Shown here in pieces: positions 28,560 through 38,613 of a stretch of DNA of 64,000 bases. The translations under genes were made by a program, and so were the position numbers. This DNA is from Nitrobacter sp. Nb-311A (GTDB taxonomy: Bacteria; Pseudomonadota; Alphaproteobacteria; Rhizobiales; Xanthobacteraceae): the NCBI RefSeq assembly GCF_000152905.1, contig NZ_AAMY01000002.1, positions 186,001 through 250,000 of the forward strand. The letters run 5' to 3'. Position 1 is the first letter of the stretch. Each line of letters begins with the position of its first letter. Under the pieces are notes generated by a model. It did not search any database, was not told the DNA's origin, and worked only from the letters and a program-made list of their open reading frames with translations.

Positions 28560-30098
28560 ATGGTTCAGCGGGTATCCACCGTCGCATTTGAAGGCATTGA
28601 GGCGCGGGCGGTCGACGTTCAGGTGCAGGTCGCTCCCGGCCTGCCCGCCTTCAGCATTGTGGGTTTGCCGGACAAAGCCGTATCCGAGGCTCGGGAGCGG
28701 GTGCGGGCCGCCCTGATCGCTTCAGGTCTTGCGCTGCCGGCGAGACGAATCACCGTCAACCTGGCGCCGGCGGATCTGCCCAAGGAAGGCAGTCACTACG
28801 ATCTCCCCATTGCGCTCGGCCTGATGGCGGCGATCGGAGCCATTCCCTCCGACGCGTTATCGGGATTTACGGTGCTCGGCGAACTCGGCCTCGACGGATC
28901 GATCGCGGCCGTGGCCGGGGTTCTTCCGGCTGCGATCGGCGCCAATGCGCGCGAGGAGGGATTGATTTGCCCTTCGACTTGCGGCGCGGAAGCCGCCTGG
29001 GCGAGCCCCGACATCCAGATCATCGCCGCCAGTTCGCTCATTCAGATCGCAAATCATTTCAAGGGAACCCAGGTTCTGTCCCGGCCCCAGCCCCGGATTC
29101 GTGAAACCCAGGGCAGCGCTCTCGACCTTCGCGACATCAAGGGGCAGGAGAGCGCCAAGCGTGCGCTCGAGATCGCAGCCGCCGGCGGACATCATCTGCT
29201 GATGGTCGGCTCTCCCGGCAGCGGCAAATCAATGCTCGCGGCGCGCCTGCCTTCGATTCTCCCGCCGCTGTCGCCGGCCGAACTGCTGGAAGTATCGATG
29301 ATCGCGTCGGTAGCCGGCGAAATCGACGGAGGGGCGCTTACCTCGCAGCGGCCGTTTCGCGCCCCGCATCATTCCGCCAGCATGGCCGCGCTGACGGGCG
29401 GCGGCACGCGCGCCAGACCCGGTGAAATCTCGCTGGCACATAACGGCGTCCTGTTTCTCGACGAGTTGCGGGAGTTCGATCCGCGCGTGCTGGATTCGCT
29501 CAGGCAGCCGCTTGAGAACGGCGAGATCGCTGTGTCCCGCGCCAATCATCGCGTGACCTACCCCGCGCGCTTCATGCTGGTGGCGGCAATGAATCCATGC
29601 CGCTGCGGCCACGCCTTTGAGCCCGGCTACGCTTGTAAGCGCGGCCGCATCGATCGATGCACCGCTGATTATCAAATGCGTATCTCGGGACCTCTGCTGG
29701 ACCGGATCGATCTTCGCATCGAAGTGCCGGCCGTGACCGCCTCCGATCTCATTCTGCCGCCTCCGTCGGAAGGCTCGGCCGAAGTCGGCGCTCGTGTCGC
29801 CGCGGCACGCGACATTCAGGCGGCGCGGTATGCCGCTCTCGGTCTTTCGAATGTCCGGACCAATGCCGAAGCGCCCGCGGCCGCGCTGGAAGACATCGCG
29901 CAACCGGACGCACAGGGGCTGAAGCTGCTCCGCGACGCCGCGGAAAGCATGCGTTTGTCGGCGCGCGGCTATCACCGGGTGCTGCGCGTCGCCCGCACGC
30001 TCGCTGACCTCGATGGCGCCGTCAAGATCGGCCGGCTGCATCTCGCCGAAGCTTTGTCCTATCGCGCGCTCGCCGACGACATCAAGCGCGCAGCATGA
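28560..30098 (+). CDS. comM: ComM/YifB family AAA+ ATPase (Mg-chelatase-like)
   Basis: Hexameric helicase that promotes branch migration during natural transformation in other bacteria; here the role is inferred. The 512-residue protein has the N-terminal ChlI-like domain starting Val-Ser-Thr-Val-Ala-Phe-Glu-Gly-Ile-Glu, a P-loop Gly-Ser-Pro-Gly-Ser-Gly-Lys-Ser near residue 222, Walker B Val-Leu-Phe-Leu-Asp-Glu-Leu near 300, and a four-cysteine zinc segment (Pro-Cys-Arg-Cys-Gly-His ... Cys-Lys ... Cys) near 345-370. The ATG at 28560 follows AGAGGGGG. It was probably next to gshB before the islet was inserted. Confidence 0.93.
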   Translation: MVQRVSTVAFEGIEARAVDVQVQVAPGLPAFSIVGLPDKAVSEARERVRAALIASGLALPARRITVNLAPADLPKEGSHYDLPIALGLMAAIGAIPSDALSGFTVLGELGLDGSIAAVAGVLPAAIGANAREEGLICPSTCGAEAAWASPDIQIIAASSLIQIANHFKGTQVLSRPQPRIRETQGSALDLRDIKGQESAKRALEIAAAGGHHLLMVGSPGSGKSMLAARLPSILPPLSPAELLEVSMIASVAGEIDGGALTSQRPFRAPHHSASMAALTGGGTRARPGEISLAHNGVLFLDELREFDPRVLDSLRQPLENGEIAVSRANHRVTYPARFMLVAAMNPCRCGHAFEPGYACKRGRIDRCTADYQMRISGPLLDRIDLRIEVPAVTASDLILPPPSEGSAEVGARVAAARDIQAARYAALGLSNVRTNAEAPAAALEDIAQPDAQGLKLLRDAAESMRLSARGYHRVLRVARTLADLDGAVKIGRLHLAEALSYRALADDIKRAA

Positions 30099-30315
30099 CC
30101 GTAGCTTGCCTCCGTCCAAGACGGATCACCAAAGTTGCCGCAGAGATCTGCTTGACGGCACCCTCCCTGATGTCTCGATAAGATTTTGTTAACCTTGTTC
30201 GCATCCAACCGGTTTCCGGCGCGGCGCTCAAGGACTCCGCAACATCATGTCTTCATGCTGACAGCGACGCATCCACTGCGCGTCCCTTCGTTGGCAACCC
30301 GCCTTCCGATGGACC

Positions 30316-32595
30316 TTGCAGTGTTCGGGGAGGTCGATGGCGGCGCGATTATTCTGGATGAGGGCACGCCTGCGCGGGCTGATCCGGCAACATCCCCGGC
30401 TGAATCTGGCCCTTCGGACCTTCGTGACTTTTTCAATCGCGTTCGGAGGCGCCTACGGTTTCATTGCCGGAAGCCGAAGCGCCGAGTATGACCCTCACGC
30501 GTTCGCAATCGGCATCAGTTTCCTGTTTGCGCTCGCTTGTGTCGCGCTGGCGATCCTGAGCATGCGCTTGCGTGGGATGCGCAAAAAGATGCGCAAGATT
30601 GCTCTCCACAATGAAGCGCTCGCTGATCGCAACTGGGAACTGAAGGAAGCGGAGGAGCGGTCGCGTTGCCTTTTCGAGTCGCAGGGCGATCTGATCGTGC
30701 TGCGCGACGGGAACGGCATCATCACCTCGGTGAATGACGCCTATTGCATCCTGGCTCAGCGATCACGGGCGGACCTGCTTGGCATCCGCTTCGCGCTTCC
30801 CGTGCTCGAGCAGGGCGAAAGCGTGATCGAAGCGAACGGCACGCGCGTTTACGATCAGCGCGTCGAAACCGCACTGGGTCCGCGCTGGATTGCATGGCGC
30901 GAGGCCTTGATGCGGATCGACGCCAACCACCCGGCAGAACTGCAATGCGTCGGACGCGACGTCACCGATCGAACCGAAGCCAAGCGCGCGCTCGGTGAAG
31001 CGCGGGATCACGCAAACGCAGCCAACCAGGCCAAGTCACGTTTCCTGGCGATGACGTCGCACGAGTTTCGCACACCACTCAACGGCATTATCGGCATGAG
31101 CGGACTGCTGCTGGAAACCGCGCTCACGCCCGAACAAACGACATATGTCAAGGCAGTGAAGGCATCCGGCGATGCATTGTTGTCGCTGATCGAGGAGTTG
31201 CTCGACTATTCCAGGATCGAGGCCGGAAAAATCGACCTCGAACATCGCCCTTTCATCCTGTCCGATCTGATCGAGGACATCACCGAATTGCTGGCGCCGC
31301 GTGCGCAGGCGAGGCAGCTTGCAATCGCCTCCTACATCGATGAGACGCTGCCGACCGAAGTGATCGGAGACGCCGCACGCTTGCGCCAGGTGCTGCTCAA
31401 TCTTGCAGGCAACGCGATAAAATTTACCTCAACCGGCGGCGTTGCGCTGATCGTCACCCCCGGCGTCGGGCGGAACGACATCCGTTTCATGGTCCGTGAC
31501 ACTGGAATTGGCATTGCGCCGGATGCGCAAGCCCGGATTTTCCGCGATTTCGAGCAGGCCGACGGCCAGATTGCGCGCAATTACGGCGGATCGGGGCTGG
31601 GTTTAAGTATCAGTGATCGCATCGTCAAACGAATGGGCGGGCATATCACGCTGCAGAGCGAGCCGGGCTCTGGTTCGACCTTCGAGGTCTCGGTCCCTCT
31701 TCCGGCTCACGATCGCGCGCCGGCGCAAAAGCGCTTTGCCGCGCCGGATCTGACAGGACACCCGGTCATGCTTGTGGCGCCTCAAACCGTCGAGACATCG
31801 CTGCTCGCCCGGCGCCTGGAGCGCTGGGGGGCCGAGACCTGCACGACATCCGATCTCGCGGTTGCGCGCGCTCTGCTTCTGGAGCGCGCGTGGCACACTG
31901 TCCTTGTCGATCATGCGATGGGCTGGGATGAGATCTGGCGGTTCGGTCAGGCTGCCCGCGGTCATGCGGCGCGACGGATCGTCATGGTCACGCCATCCAC
32001 AAGGCAGAACCTTCAGGCCGCCGGCGCCGCAGCGTTTACGGGCTATCTTGTCAAGCCTTTGCGAACGGCGTCGATCGCAGCAAGATTGTCTGCGCCGGCA
32101 GACGATTCGACCCTCCTTCGGACCGCCAGCGGCCAGCCTGATCGCGACAGTCGTGAGGAATCCAAGACACCGGCCACGACGTCAGCACCAAGCCTTTCAA
32201 TTCTCGTCGCGGAGGACAATGAGATCAATGCGCTATTGACGCGCTCGCTCCTGACCCGTCTCGGACACGCCGTTATCGTCACCGCAAATGGAGAGGAAGC
32301 TCTTAAATCGTGGGACGCCGCCCTGGCCGCGGGCGCACCCTACGATCTCGTCCTGATGGATATCCAGATGCCGAACCTCGACGGCATCGAGGCCACCAGG
32401 AAAATTCGAGAACGGGAAGCCACCCGGTTCGGCCACCGCACGACGGTTCTGGCGTTGACCGCCAACGCGCTGACTGACGATCGTCATGCCTGCTTCGAGG
32501 CCGGCATGGATGGCTTTCTGGTCAAGCCGCTCGATCGCGAAAGATTGGCCGACGCGCTTGCGGGATTGATGTCCGCCCGTCACGTCCCGGCGTGA
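30316..32595 (+). CDS. membrane-anchored hybrid sensor histidine kinase
   Basis: 759 residues: two predicted transmembrane helices (about 35-55 and 65-85), a short coiled coil, a PAS domain (about 115-225), a histidine kinase core with phosphoacceptor His249 in Ser-His-Glu-Phe-Arg-Thr-Pro-Leu-Asn, an ATPase domain with N box Leu-Leu-Asn-Leu-Ala-Gly-Asn-Ala and Gly-Ser-Gly-Leu-Gly-Leu, then two receiver-like modules. The first (about 480-600) lacks the acidic pair and looks degenerate; the second keeps Glu-Asp-Asn-Glu and phosphoacceptor Asp682. No output regulator is adjacent, so the phosphorelay partner lies elsewhere. The signal is unknown. Start is uncertain; an ATG at 30337 is also in frame. 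Confidence 0.9.
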   Translation: MQCSGRSMAARLFWMRARLRGLIRQHPRLNLALRTFVTFSIAFGGAYGFIAGSRSAEYDPHAFAIGISFLFALACVALAILSMRLRGMRKKMRKIALHNEALADRNWELKEAEERSRCLFESQGDLIVLRDGNGIITSVNDAYCILAQRSRADLLGIRFALPVLEQGESVIEANGTRVYDQRVETALGPRWIAWREALMRIDANHPAELQCVGRDVTDRTEAKRALGEARDHANAANQAKSRFLAMTSHEFRTPLNGIIGMSGLLLETALTPEQTTYVKAVKASGDALLSLIEELLDYSRIEAGKIDLEHRPFILSDLIEDITELLAPRAQARQLAIASYIDETLPTEVIGDAARLRQVLLNLAGNAIKFTSTGGVALIVTPGVGRNDIRFMVRDTGIGIAPDAQARIFRDFEQADGQIARNYGGSGLGLSISDRIVKRMGGHITLQSEPGSGSTFEVSVPLPAHDRAPAQKRFAAPDLTGHPVMLVAPQTVETSLLARRLERWGAETCTTSDLAVARALLLERAWHTVLVDHAMGWDEIWRFGQAARGHAARRIVMVTPSTRQNLQAAGAAAFTGYLVKPLRTASIAARLSAPADDSTLLRTASGQPDRDSREESKTPATTSAPSLSILVAEDNEINALLTRSLLTRLGHAVIVTANGEEALKSWDAALAAGAPYDLVLMDIQMPNLDGIEATRKIREREATRFGHRTTVLALTANALTDDRHACFEAGMDGFLVKPLDRERLADALAGLMSARHVPA

Positions 32596-32607
32596 CAGAA
32601 ACCTCCA

Positions 32608-32656
32608 GAGCATGATCCCGAACAGTGCAAACCGGTTTTCAGACAAGATCATGCTC
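32608..32656. repeat. 49-bp palindromic intergenic repeat
   Basis: Ends GAGCATGATC / GATCATGCTC exactly as at 21867, with CCGAACAGTGCAAACCGGTTTTCAGAC in the middle. It lies between the convergent kinase and coaA genes. Confidence 0.85.
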
Positions 32657-32703
32657 AAGAAAAGATAGGCGACGGGCCTGATTCAACGCAATTGAACCAG
32701 ACT

Positions 32704-33660
32704 CTAAAGCCGCCTTAGCGCGACCTGCTCCACGACATGATCGGCCCCCTTCTTGAGGATCAGGTTCGCGCGTGGCCGCGTCGGCAGAATGTTGTCCTCC
32801 AGGTTGGCGCGGTTGGTACGTTCCCAGATTGCAATAGCCGTTGCGGTCGCTTCGTCGTCCGACAGCAGCGCGTAACGGTGAAAGTAGGATCGTGGGTCCT
32901 GAAAGGCCGAATCCCGCAAAGCGAGGAAGCGGGTCACGTACCATTCGCGCAGCACCGGCTCTTCGGCATCGAGATAGACGGAGAAGTCGAAGAAATCGGA
33001 CACGACCGGAACAGCCCTGCCGTCGCGCGGCAGCGGACCGGTCTGCAGAACATTGACGCCCTCGACGATCAGAATATCGGGCTGACTGACTTCGATCCAG
33101 CTGTCCGGGACGATGTCGTAAGTCAGATGCGAATACACCGGCGCGCGCACGGGCGCGCGGCCCGCCTTGATGTCACTGAGAAACGACAGCAAAACCGGCA
33201 GGTCGTAACTCTCCGGGAAACCTTTTTTCTGCAGCAGGCCGCGGCGCTCGAGCACGGCGTTGGGAAACAGAAATCCGTCAGTGGTGACGAGTTCGACTTT
33301 GGGGCGCGGCGACCATCGTGCGAGCAGCGCCTGCAGCACACGCGCCGTCGTTGATTTTCCAACCGCGACCGACCCGGCCACACCGATGATATAAGGCACC
33401 TTGCGATCATGGATGCCGAGAAACTGACGCTGGGCAACAAAGAGACGCTGCATCGCGGCCACATAGATCGATAGTAGCCTGGATAAAGGCAGATAAATTT
33501 CCTCGACCTCCACCAGATCGAGTCGATCATGCATCGACCGCAACGCCGCGATTTCATTCGCAGCCAGCGTCATCGGCATATCGTGGCGAAGCTTCGCCCA
33601 TTCGGCGCGAGCGAAAATTCGATACGGATTGTACTGCTGCTGTTCCGCCCGCGAATTCAT
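32704..33660 (-). CDS. coaA: pantothenate kinase, type I
   Basis: First and rate-controlling step of coenzyme A synthesis. From the ATG at 33660 the protein has 318 residues, the usual size; the longer frame to 33780 covers a dispersed repeat and is unlikely. The P-loop [12 protein letters not shown] lies near residue 97, [10 protein letters not shown] near 128, and Val-Glu-Gly-Val-Asn-Val-Leu-Gln near 200. It is the last gene on the strand after hisB-hisE and may be part of the same transcript, separated by about 140 bases. Confidence 0.95.
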   Translation of the reverse strand: MNSRAEQQQYNPYRIFARAEWAKLRHDMPMTLAANEIAALRSMHDRLDLVEVEEIYLPLSRLLSIYVAAMQRLFVAQRQFLGIHDRKVPYIIGVAGSVAVGKSTTARVLQALLARWSPRPKVELVTTDGFLFPNAVLERRGLLQKKGFPESYDLPVLLSFLSDIKAGRAPVRAPVYSHLTYDIVPDSWIEVSQPDILIVEGVNVLQTGPLPRDGRAVPVVSDFFDFSVYLDAEEPVLREWYVTRFLALRDSAFQDPRSYFHRYALLSDDEATATAIAIWERTNRANLEDNILPTRPRANLILKKGADHVVEQVALRRL

Positions 33661-33707
33661 GAAGCCTGCCTCGGGGCTGGAGCAAAATCCCGGTTCCGGA
33701 GGGCCGC

Positions 33708-33757
33708 GCCAGCGCAAAGTGGAAGCCGGCTTTCGGAGAAGATTACGCTCGATCGAA
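33708..33757. repeat. degenerate 49-bp-type repeat upstream of coaA
   Basis: CGCAAAGTGGAAGCCGGCTTTCGGAGAAGATTACGCTC resembles the centre and right end of the 49-bp palindrome, with a decayed left end. Confidence 0.5.
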
Positions 33758-33797
33758 CAATAGAACAAAATCCGATTCACCGACGTTAAATCGGAAT

Positions 33798-34121
33798 CTA
33801 GTCGCGATGGCGCGCGGCTTTCTCTTCGAGTCCTGATCGCGCCGTACGCTGCGCCAAAACAGCTTCAACGTCTTCCAGCTTCACGCCTCCGGCCTTTAAC
33901 AGCACAAGGAAATGAAACATGAGATCGGCGCCTTCTGCGATCAGGTGTTGCCGGTCATTCTCGACCGCGGCGATGACCGTCTCGACGGCTTCCTCGCCGA
34001 GCTTCCGGGCGCAATGCGCAGAGCCCTTGTCCAGCAGCTTTCGCGTGTAGGACGCATCACCTCCGGATGCAGCCCGCGCGTCAATGATGGCGGCAAGATC
34101 ATGGATCGTAAAACGCGGCAT
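33798..34121 (-). CDS. hisE: phosphoribosyl-ATP pyrophosphatase
   Basis: Second step of histidine synthesis: PR-ATP to PR-AMP. The 107-residue protein has Lys-Leu-Gly-Glu-Glu-Ala-Val-Glu-Thr near residue 40 and Glu-Gly-Ala-Asp-Leu-Met-Phe-His near 62, the metal-binding helices of the all-alpha NTP pyrophosphatase fold. The ATG at 34121 gives the short family N-terminus Met-Pro-Arg-Phe-Thr. It follows hisF on the same strand by about 80 bases. HisI (cyclohydrolase) is not fused here and must be encoded elsewhere. Confidence 0.95.
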   Translation of the reverse strand: MPRFTIHDLAAIIDARAASGGDASYTRKLLDKGSAHCARKLGEEAVETVIAAVENDRQHLIAEGADLMFHFLVLLKAGGVKLEDVEAVLAQRTARSGLEEKAARHRD

Positions 34122-34199
34122 AATCCGTCTACCCGTCCGCTTGCACCTCAAGGTGCCCGACAATTCCTGAGTGTCTAGCACTCCTGCAATCCGGAGTCG

Positions 34200-34976
34200 T
34201 CAGGGATCGAGCCGCATGGCGAGCCCGGCGCGAACCATATGCTCCTTGGCTTCGCGAATGGTAAACTCCCCGAAATGAAATATCGATGCCGCCAGGACCG
34301 CGGTGGCATGGCCTTCGCGAATTCCGTCGACCAGATGATCGAGATTGCCGACGCCGCCCGACGCGATCACGGGTACGGAAACGCTATCGGCCACCCGCCG
34401 GGTCAGCGACAGATCGAAGCCTTGACGAGTGCCGTCGCGATCCATCGACGTCAGGAGAATCTCGCCGGCGCCGAGCGACACCACTTCCTGCGCATATTCG
34501 ATGGCGTCGATGCCGGTGGATTTGCGCCCGCCATGCGTGAAGATTTCCCAGCGGTCCCCGCCGCCGGACCTTGAGACCCGTTTGGCATCGATAGCGACCA
34601 CGATGCACTGGTCGCCAAACTTTTCCGCAGCCTCCTTGACGAACGCGCGCCGGCTCACCGCCGCGCTGTTGATCGAGACCTTGTCGGCGCCGGAGCGTAA
34701 CAATGTGCGGATATCCTCGATGGTGCGGACGCCGCCGCCGACGGTGACCGGCATGAAACAGGCTTCCGCGGTGCGCCGAACCACATCCAGCATGATGCCG
34801 CGATTCTCGTGCGTCGCGGTAATGTCGAGAAAGGTAAGCTCGTCGGCACCGGCGGCATCGTATGCAACCGCCGCTTCCACGGGGTCGCCGGCATCCCGCA
34901 GGTTCACGAAGTTGACGCCCTTGACGACCCGTCCATCCTTGACGTCAAGGCAGGGTATGACACGGACCTTGAACAT
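34200..34976 (-). CDS. hisF: imidazole glycerol phosphate synthase, cyclase subunit
   Basis: With HisH, converts PRFAR and ammonia to imidazole glycerol phosphate and AICAR. The 258-residue TIM barrel has the catalytic aspartates in [10 protein letters not shown] near residue 11 and Leu-Thr-Ser-Met-Asp-Arg-Asp-Gly-Thr near 180, and phosphate-binding Val-Gly-Gly-Gly-Val-Arg near 80. It follows hisA by 18 bases in the hisB-DUF2628-hisH-hisA-hisF-hisE order. Confidence 0.97.
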   Translation of the reverse strand: MFKVRVIPCLDVKDGRVVKGVNFVNLRDAGDPVEAAVAYDAAGADELTFLDITATHENRGIMLDVVRRTAEACFMPVTVGGGVRTIEDIRTLLRSGADKVSINSAAVSRRAFVKEAAEKFGDQCIVVAIDAKRVSRSGGGDRWEIFTHGGRKSTGIDAIEYAQEVVSLGAGEILLTSMDRDGTRQGFDLSLTRRVADSVSVPVIASGGVGNLDHLVDGIREGHATAVLAASIFHFGEFTIREAKEHMVRAGLAMRLDP

Positions 34977-34994
34977 CGCCGCCGCCCGATCCTT

Positions 34995-35735
34995 TCAAGC
35001 CGCCGCGCGCGCGGCATGGATCAGCTTCAGCGCCTCAACCGGATCGAGCCGGCCGTCGTAAAGCGCGCGTCCGGCGATGGCGCCCGCGAGCTTTTTCGCG
35101 CGCGGCGCGAGCAGCGCCTTCACATCCGCGATGGAGGCCAGGCCGCCCGAGGCGATCACCGGAATTGAAATGCTGCCGGCGAGCGCAATGGTGGCGTCGA
35201 GGTTCAGACCCTTCAGCAAGCCGTCCCTGGCGATGTCAGTGAAGATGATCGCCGCGATGCCGGCGTCCTCGAACCGCCGCGCGATGTCGAGCGCCGCGAC
35301 CTCCGACGTCTCGGCCCAGCCCTCGACCGCGACCTTGCCGTTGCGCGCATCAAGGCCGACGGCAACGCGCCCCGGAAACGCTTTGGCGGCGTCCTTGACC
35401 AGAACGGGATCGCGCACCGCGGCCGTGCCGATGATGACGCGCGCAACGCCTTTGCCGAGCCAGGCTTCGACCGTTTTCAGGTCTCGAATGCCGCCGCCGA
35501 GCTGCATCGGCAGGGCGACGTTCTTCAGGACCCGCTCCACCGCATCCGCATTCACCGGCTTGCCGGCGAACGCGCCGTCGAGATCGACGACATGGAGATA
35601 CTCGAAGCCTTGCGCGGCGAATGCGCGCGCCTGATCCACGGGATCCCGATTGAATACGGTCGCACGCGCCATATCGCCCTGCTCGAGGCGAACGCACTGA
35701 CCGTTTTTGAGATCGATGGCAGGGAAAAGGATCAC
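34995..35735 (-). CDS. hisA: ProFAR isomerase
   Basis: Fourth histidine-pathway step, isomerising ProFAR to PRFAR. The TIM barrel begins [11 protein letters not shown], with the catalytic Asp, and has Leu-Gly-Gly-Gly-Ile-Arg near residue 80 and Thr-Asp-Ile-Ala-Arg-Asp-Gly near 170. I chose the GTG at 35735 because it overlaps the hisH stop as GTGA and follows GATGGA; an ATG three codons earlier lies inside hisH. About 246 residues. Confidence 0.95.
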   Translation of the reverse strand: MILFPAIDLKNGQCVRLEQGDMARATVFNRDPVDQARAFAAQGFEYLHVVDLDGAFAGKPVNADAVERVLKNVALPMQLGGGIRDLKTVEAWLGKGVARVIIGTAAVRDPVLVKDAAKAFPGRVAVGLDARNGKVAVEGWAETSEVAALDIARRFEDAGIAAIIFTDIARDGLLKGLNLDATIALAGSISIPVIASGGLASIADVKALLAPRAKKLAGAIAGRALYDGRLDPVEALKLIHAARAAA

Positions 35736-36382
35736 GGTGTCCATCTCAGGAAATTGGCGATCAGGGCCAGTCCGAATCGCTGGCTCTTTTCGGGATGGAA
35801 TTGAGTGCCGATCGCGGTGTCCTTGCCGACGATCGCCGTCACCGGACCACCATAGTCGGCGCGCGCGAGCACATCGGTCTCATTCGCAGCGTTCAGGTGA
35901 TAAGAGTGCACGAAATAGGCGTGACGACCTTTCGGTCCCAATGCCAGTCCTTCAAGGACCGGATGTTCCCGCACCGGATCGAGCGTATTCCAACCCATAT
36001 GCGGAATCTTCAATCTTTCGTCACGCGGCGAGATTTTCTCGACATCGCCCGCGATCCAGCCGAGGCCGTCCGTCGTGACGTGCTCCCTGCCGCGCGTCGC
36101 CATCAGCTGCATCCCGACGCAGATGCCCAGGAAGGGCCGCGCCTTGTCGCGCACCACCTCCGTCAGCGCCTGAACCATGCCGTCGAGCGCCTGGAGCCCG
36201 CGGCGGCAATCGGCGAATGCGCCGACGCCGGGCAGCACCACGCGATCGGCCCGGAACACCGCGTCGGGATCGCGCGTCACCACGATCTTTTGCAAATCTC
36301 CGATGCCGCGCGCCGCGCATTCAAATGCCTTTGCCGCCGAATGAAGATTACCGGAACCATAGTCGATGATCGTGGCCGTCAC
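35732..36382 (-). CDS. hisH: imidazole glycerol phosphate synthase, glutaminase subunit
   Basis: Class I glutamine amidotransferase that feeds ammonia to HisF. The 216-residue protein has Leu-Pro-Gly-Val-Gly-Ala-Phe near residue 50, the catalytic cysteine in Gly-Ile-Cys-Val-Gly-Met-Gln near 88, and the His-Pro-Glu triad part in Gln-Phe-His-Pro-Glu-Lys-Ser near 196. It starts at a GTG that overlaps the DUF2628 stop as GTGA and ends in the same kind of overlap with hisA, so these genes are translationally coupled. Confidence 0.97.
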   Translation of the reverse strand: MTATIIDYGSGNLHSAAKAFECAARGIGDLQKIVVTRDPDAVFRADRVVLPGVGAFADCRRGLQALDGMVQALTEVVRDKARPFLGICVGMQLMATRGREHVTTDGLGWIAGDVEKISPRDERLKIPHMGWNTLDPVREHPVLEGLALGPKGRHAYFVHSYHLNAANETDVLARADYGGPVTAIVGKDTAIGTQFHPEKSQRFGLALIANFLRWTP

Positions 36383-36903
36383 CGCCGAAACCCGGGTTGC
36401 GGGAACAGGCCGAGGATATCGCCGCGCAGCGTCGACGGCGGAAGGGGTTGGTCCGGAGCGCCCCGCGTCGGTGGCGGCGCGCCGCGATCGATCGCCAACG
36501 GATCGACGTCCGCGTCCCGCATTGCTCGCCAGCGATCGAAAAAGCGCCGTTCAGCCGCTTCCTCATCGTCCGCGACAACGACGTCGAGCGGACGCCACTT
36601 TTGCCGCGACAGCGTCCAGCGCCGCAAACTCGCCGCCTCCAGACCCATCAGCACGGCGATCACCGCCATCACCGCAATGCGCGTTCCCCAGCCGACGCGT
36701 AGCAGCGTCATTGCGGCTTCCACCGCGACCGACAGAACCAGATACCCAGCGAGCACCAGCCAAAGTCGTTGATAAAGCAGCCATACCGGACCGAACAAAA
36801 AAGCCCCAAACGAAAAGCCATCGCGAACGAACACGAAGTTGTCCGTGGCACCGCGCGCGTCTGGCCCGTCGACCGGTGGCGCATGGACTGTATAGACCGA
36901 CAT
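36379..36903 (-). CDS. DUF2628 membrane protein within the his operon
   Basis: 174-residue protein from the ATG at 36903. DUF2628 features: an N-terminal [16 protein letters not shown] segment near residue 24, then Trp-Leu-Leu-Tyr-Gln-Arg-Leu-Trp and two or three hydrophobic stretches (about 45-100), with a soluble acidic tail. Predicted inner-membrane protein. It is placed between hisB and hisH with stop/start overlap to hisH, an arrangement common in rhizobia, yet no histidine-pathway role is known. Confidence 0.85.
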   Translation of the reverse strand: MSVYTVHAPPVDGPDARGATDNFVFVRDGFSFGAFLFGPVWLLYQRLWLVLAGYLVLSVAVEAAMTLLRVGWGTRIAVMAVIAVLMGLEAASLRRWTLSRQKWRPLDVVVADDEEAAERRFFDRWRAMRDADVDPLAIDRGAPPPTRGAPDQPLPPSTLRGDILGLFPQPGFRR

Positions 36904-36929
36904 TGCACTCTCCGCCGACAACAGGACGG

Positions 36930-37523
36930 TCAGCCGCCGAGCTGACCCTTAGTTGATGGCACTTCGTCCGCAGCGCGCGGATCGATCGCCGCCGCTGCCC
37001 GAAGCGCACGCGCCAGACCCTTGAAGCAGGATTCGGCGATATGATGGCTGTTCTCGCCATATAGCGTCTCCACGTGCAAAGTCACGCCCGCATTGACGGC
37101 AAAGGCGTTGAACCATTCGCGCACCAGCTCGGTGTCGAACTCACCGATCTTGTCGCGGGGGAACTCAACCTTGAACACGAGCGCCGGCCGGCCGGAGATA
37201 TCGATCACGACACGGGACAGCGTTTCGTCCATTGGCATATAGACGCTGGCATAGCGGCTGATGCCAACCATCGAGCCGAGCGCCTGCTTCACAGCCTGGC
37301 CCAACGCGATGCCGACATCTTCCGTCGTGTGGTGGTAATCGACGTGGAGGTCGCCATCGGCTTTGACCGTGATGTCGATACGCGAATGGCGGGCGAGCAG
37401 ATCCAGCATATGGTCAAAAAAGCCAATGCCGGTCGCAACCTTGGAGACACCGGAGCCGTCGAGGTTGACCACGACCTCGATGTCCGTTTCCTTGGTCTTG
37501 CGCTTGATGCTCGCCGTACGCAT
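36930..37523 (-). CDS. hisB: imidazoleglycerol-phosphate dehydratase
   Basis: Manganese enzyme removing water from imidazole glycerol phosphate. The monofunctional 197-residue form (no phosphatase domain) has Gly-Phe-Phe-Asp-His-Met near residue 40, Asp-Tyr-His-His-Thr-Thr-Glu-Asp-Val near 70, and [11 protein letters not shown] near 165, the histidine-rich metal ligands. The ATG at 37523 gives the family length; the frame runs up to 37601. It is the first gene of the his group, divergent from hslV across a 371-base gap. Confidence 0.97.
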   Translation of the reverse strand: MRTASIKRKTKETDIEVVVNLDGSGVSKVATGIGFFDHMLDLLARHSRIDITVKADGDLHVDYHHTTEDVGIALGQAVKQALGSMVGISRYASVYMPMDETLSRVVIDISGRPALVFKVEFPRDKIGEFDTELVREWFNAFAVNAGVTLHVETLYGENSHHIAESCFKGLARALRAAAAIDPRAADEVPSTKGQLGG

Positions 37524-37540
37524 GAAAGGCTCTCTACGCC

Positions 37541-37594
37541 GCGCATGATCCGTCTCCGCCATACTCAAAGCGGTTTGACGACAAGATCGCGCGC
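37541..37594. repeat. degenerate palindromic repeat in the hisB-hslV gap
   Basis: GCGCATGATC ... CAAAGCGGTTTGACGACAAGATCGCGC follows the plan of the 49-bp palindrome with weakened ends. The rest of the 37524-37894 gap shows no gene and no clear RpoH promoter for hslV. Confidence 0.4.
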
Positions 37595-37894
37595 CATTCA
37601 ACGATTATGAACGCGTCGGAGGCAAAATCGGCGTACCCGCTCTTGCTGACCGCGCTCCGATAGAACGCGGCTCTTTTAACAGGCTCAGGTCCTCTTCGCT
37701 ACTGCGGGATGTTGCATTTCAGCGGTGTTCTTCGATCATGGTGACTGGCGGAGTGGATTTGACATTCGCCACCCACCTGCCGCGGCCCCGGGATGCGAAT
37801 GTTAGAGTCGGACCACTAGAATCCATGGAATCGGACGCCGATTGCAACGCCGCGCCGCAATGCCTAAAACTGACCTGATCATGAAGGGGTTCAG

Positions 37895-38449
37895 ATGCAA
37901 GCATTACAGCCGGAGATGTGGCACGGCACCACGATCCTGACCGTCCGCAAGGGCGGGAAAGTGGTCATTGGCGGCGATGGTCAGGTCTCGATCGGACAGA
38001 CGGTCATCAAATCCAACGCGAAGAAGGTCAGGAGGCTCGGAAAAGGCGACGTCATCGGCGGCTTCGCCGGCGCCACCGCGGATGCCTTTACACTGTTCGA
38101 GCGACTGGAAAGCAAGCTCGAACAATATCCGGGCCAACTCACCCGCGCCGCCGTCGAACTCGCCAAGGACTGGCGAACCGACCGTTATCTGCGGCGGCTG
38201 GAAGCCATGATGCTTGTTGCGGACAAAGACGTGTCGCTGGTGCTGACCGGGACTGGAGACGTTCTGGAGCCCGAAGCGGGCGTCATGGCGATCGGCTCGG
38301 GCGGGAATTACGCACTTGCCGCCGCGAGGGCCCTGATCGACTCCGACAACGAGGCCGAATCCATTGTCCGCCGTTCTCTCGACATCGCCGCCGACATTTG
38401 TGTTTATACCAATCGAAACCTGACGATCGAGGCGTTGGCTACAAGTTGA
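37895..38449 (+). CDS. hslV: HslV protease subunit
   Basis: Threonine protease of the HslUV (ClpYQ) complex, degrading misfolded proteins in the cytosol. The 184-residue protein has an 11-residue leader and then the mature N-terminus Thr-Thr-Ile-Leu-Thr-Val (Thr12 is the predicted nucleophile), followed by [11 protein letters not shown] and [10 protein letters not shown]. An alternative start nearer Thr12 is possible at the Met four residues before it. hslU follows but is separated by a 164-base repeat element. Confidence 0.96.
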   Translation: MQALQPEMWHGTTILTVRKGGKVVIGGDGQVSIGQTVIKSNAKKVRRLGKGDVIGGFAGATADAFTLFERLESKLEQYPGQLTRAAVELAKDWRTDRYLRRLEAMMLVADKDVSLVLTGTGDVLEPEAGVMAIGSGGNYALAAARALIDSDNEAESIVRRSLDIAADICVYTNRNLTIEALATS

Positions 38450-38455
38450 GACTGC

Positions 38456-38602
38456 TTTCCCTCTCCCCATTTGGGAGAGGGTGGCGAGATCGCGTGCAAC
38501 GAGATCGCGCCGGGTGAGGGGAAAATTCTCTCACCATCCCCTCACCCGGTTTCTCGCTCACGCTCGAAACCACCCTCCCCCACAAGGGGGAGAGGGAAAA
38601 GA
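38456..38602. repeat. pair of RPE-like elements in inverted orientation between hslV and hslU
   Basis: Left copy: CCCTCTCCCC...GGGAGAGGGTGGCGAGATCGCG...CGGGTGAGGGG. Right copy is its imperfect reverse complement: CCCCTCACCCGG...CACCCTCCCCCACAAGGGGGAGAGGG. Each can fold and the two can pair with each other. Such CTCTCCC/GGGTGAGGGG elements are widely dispersed in rhizobial genomes. Confidence 0.75.
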
Positions 38603-38613
38603 AGATAAAATCC

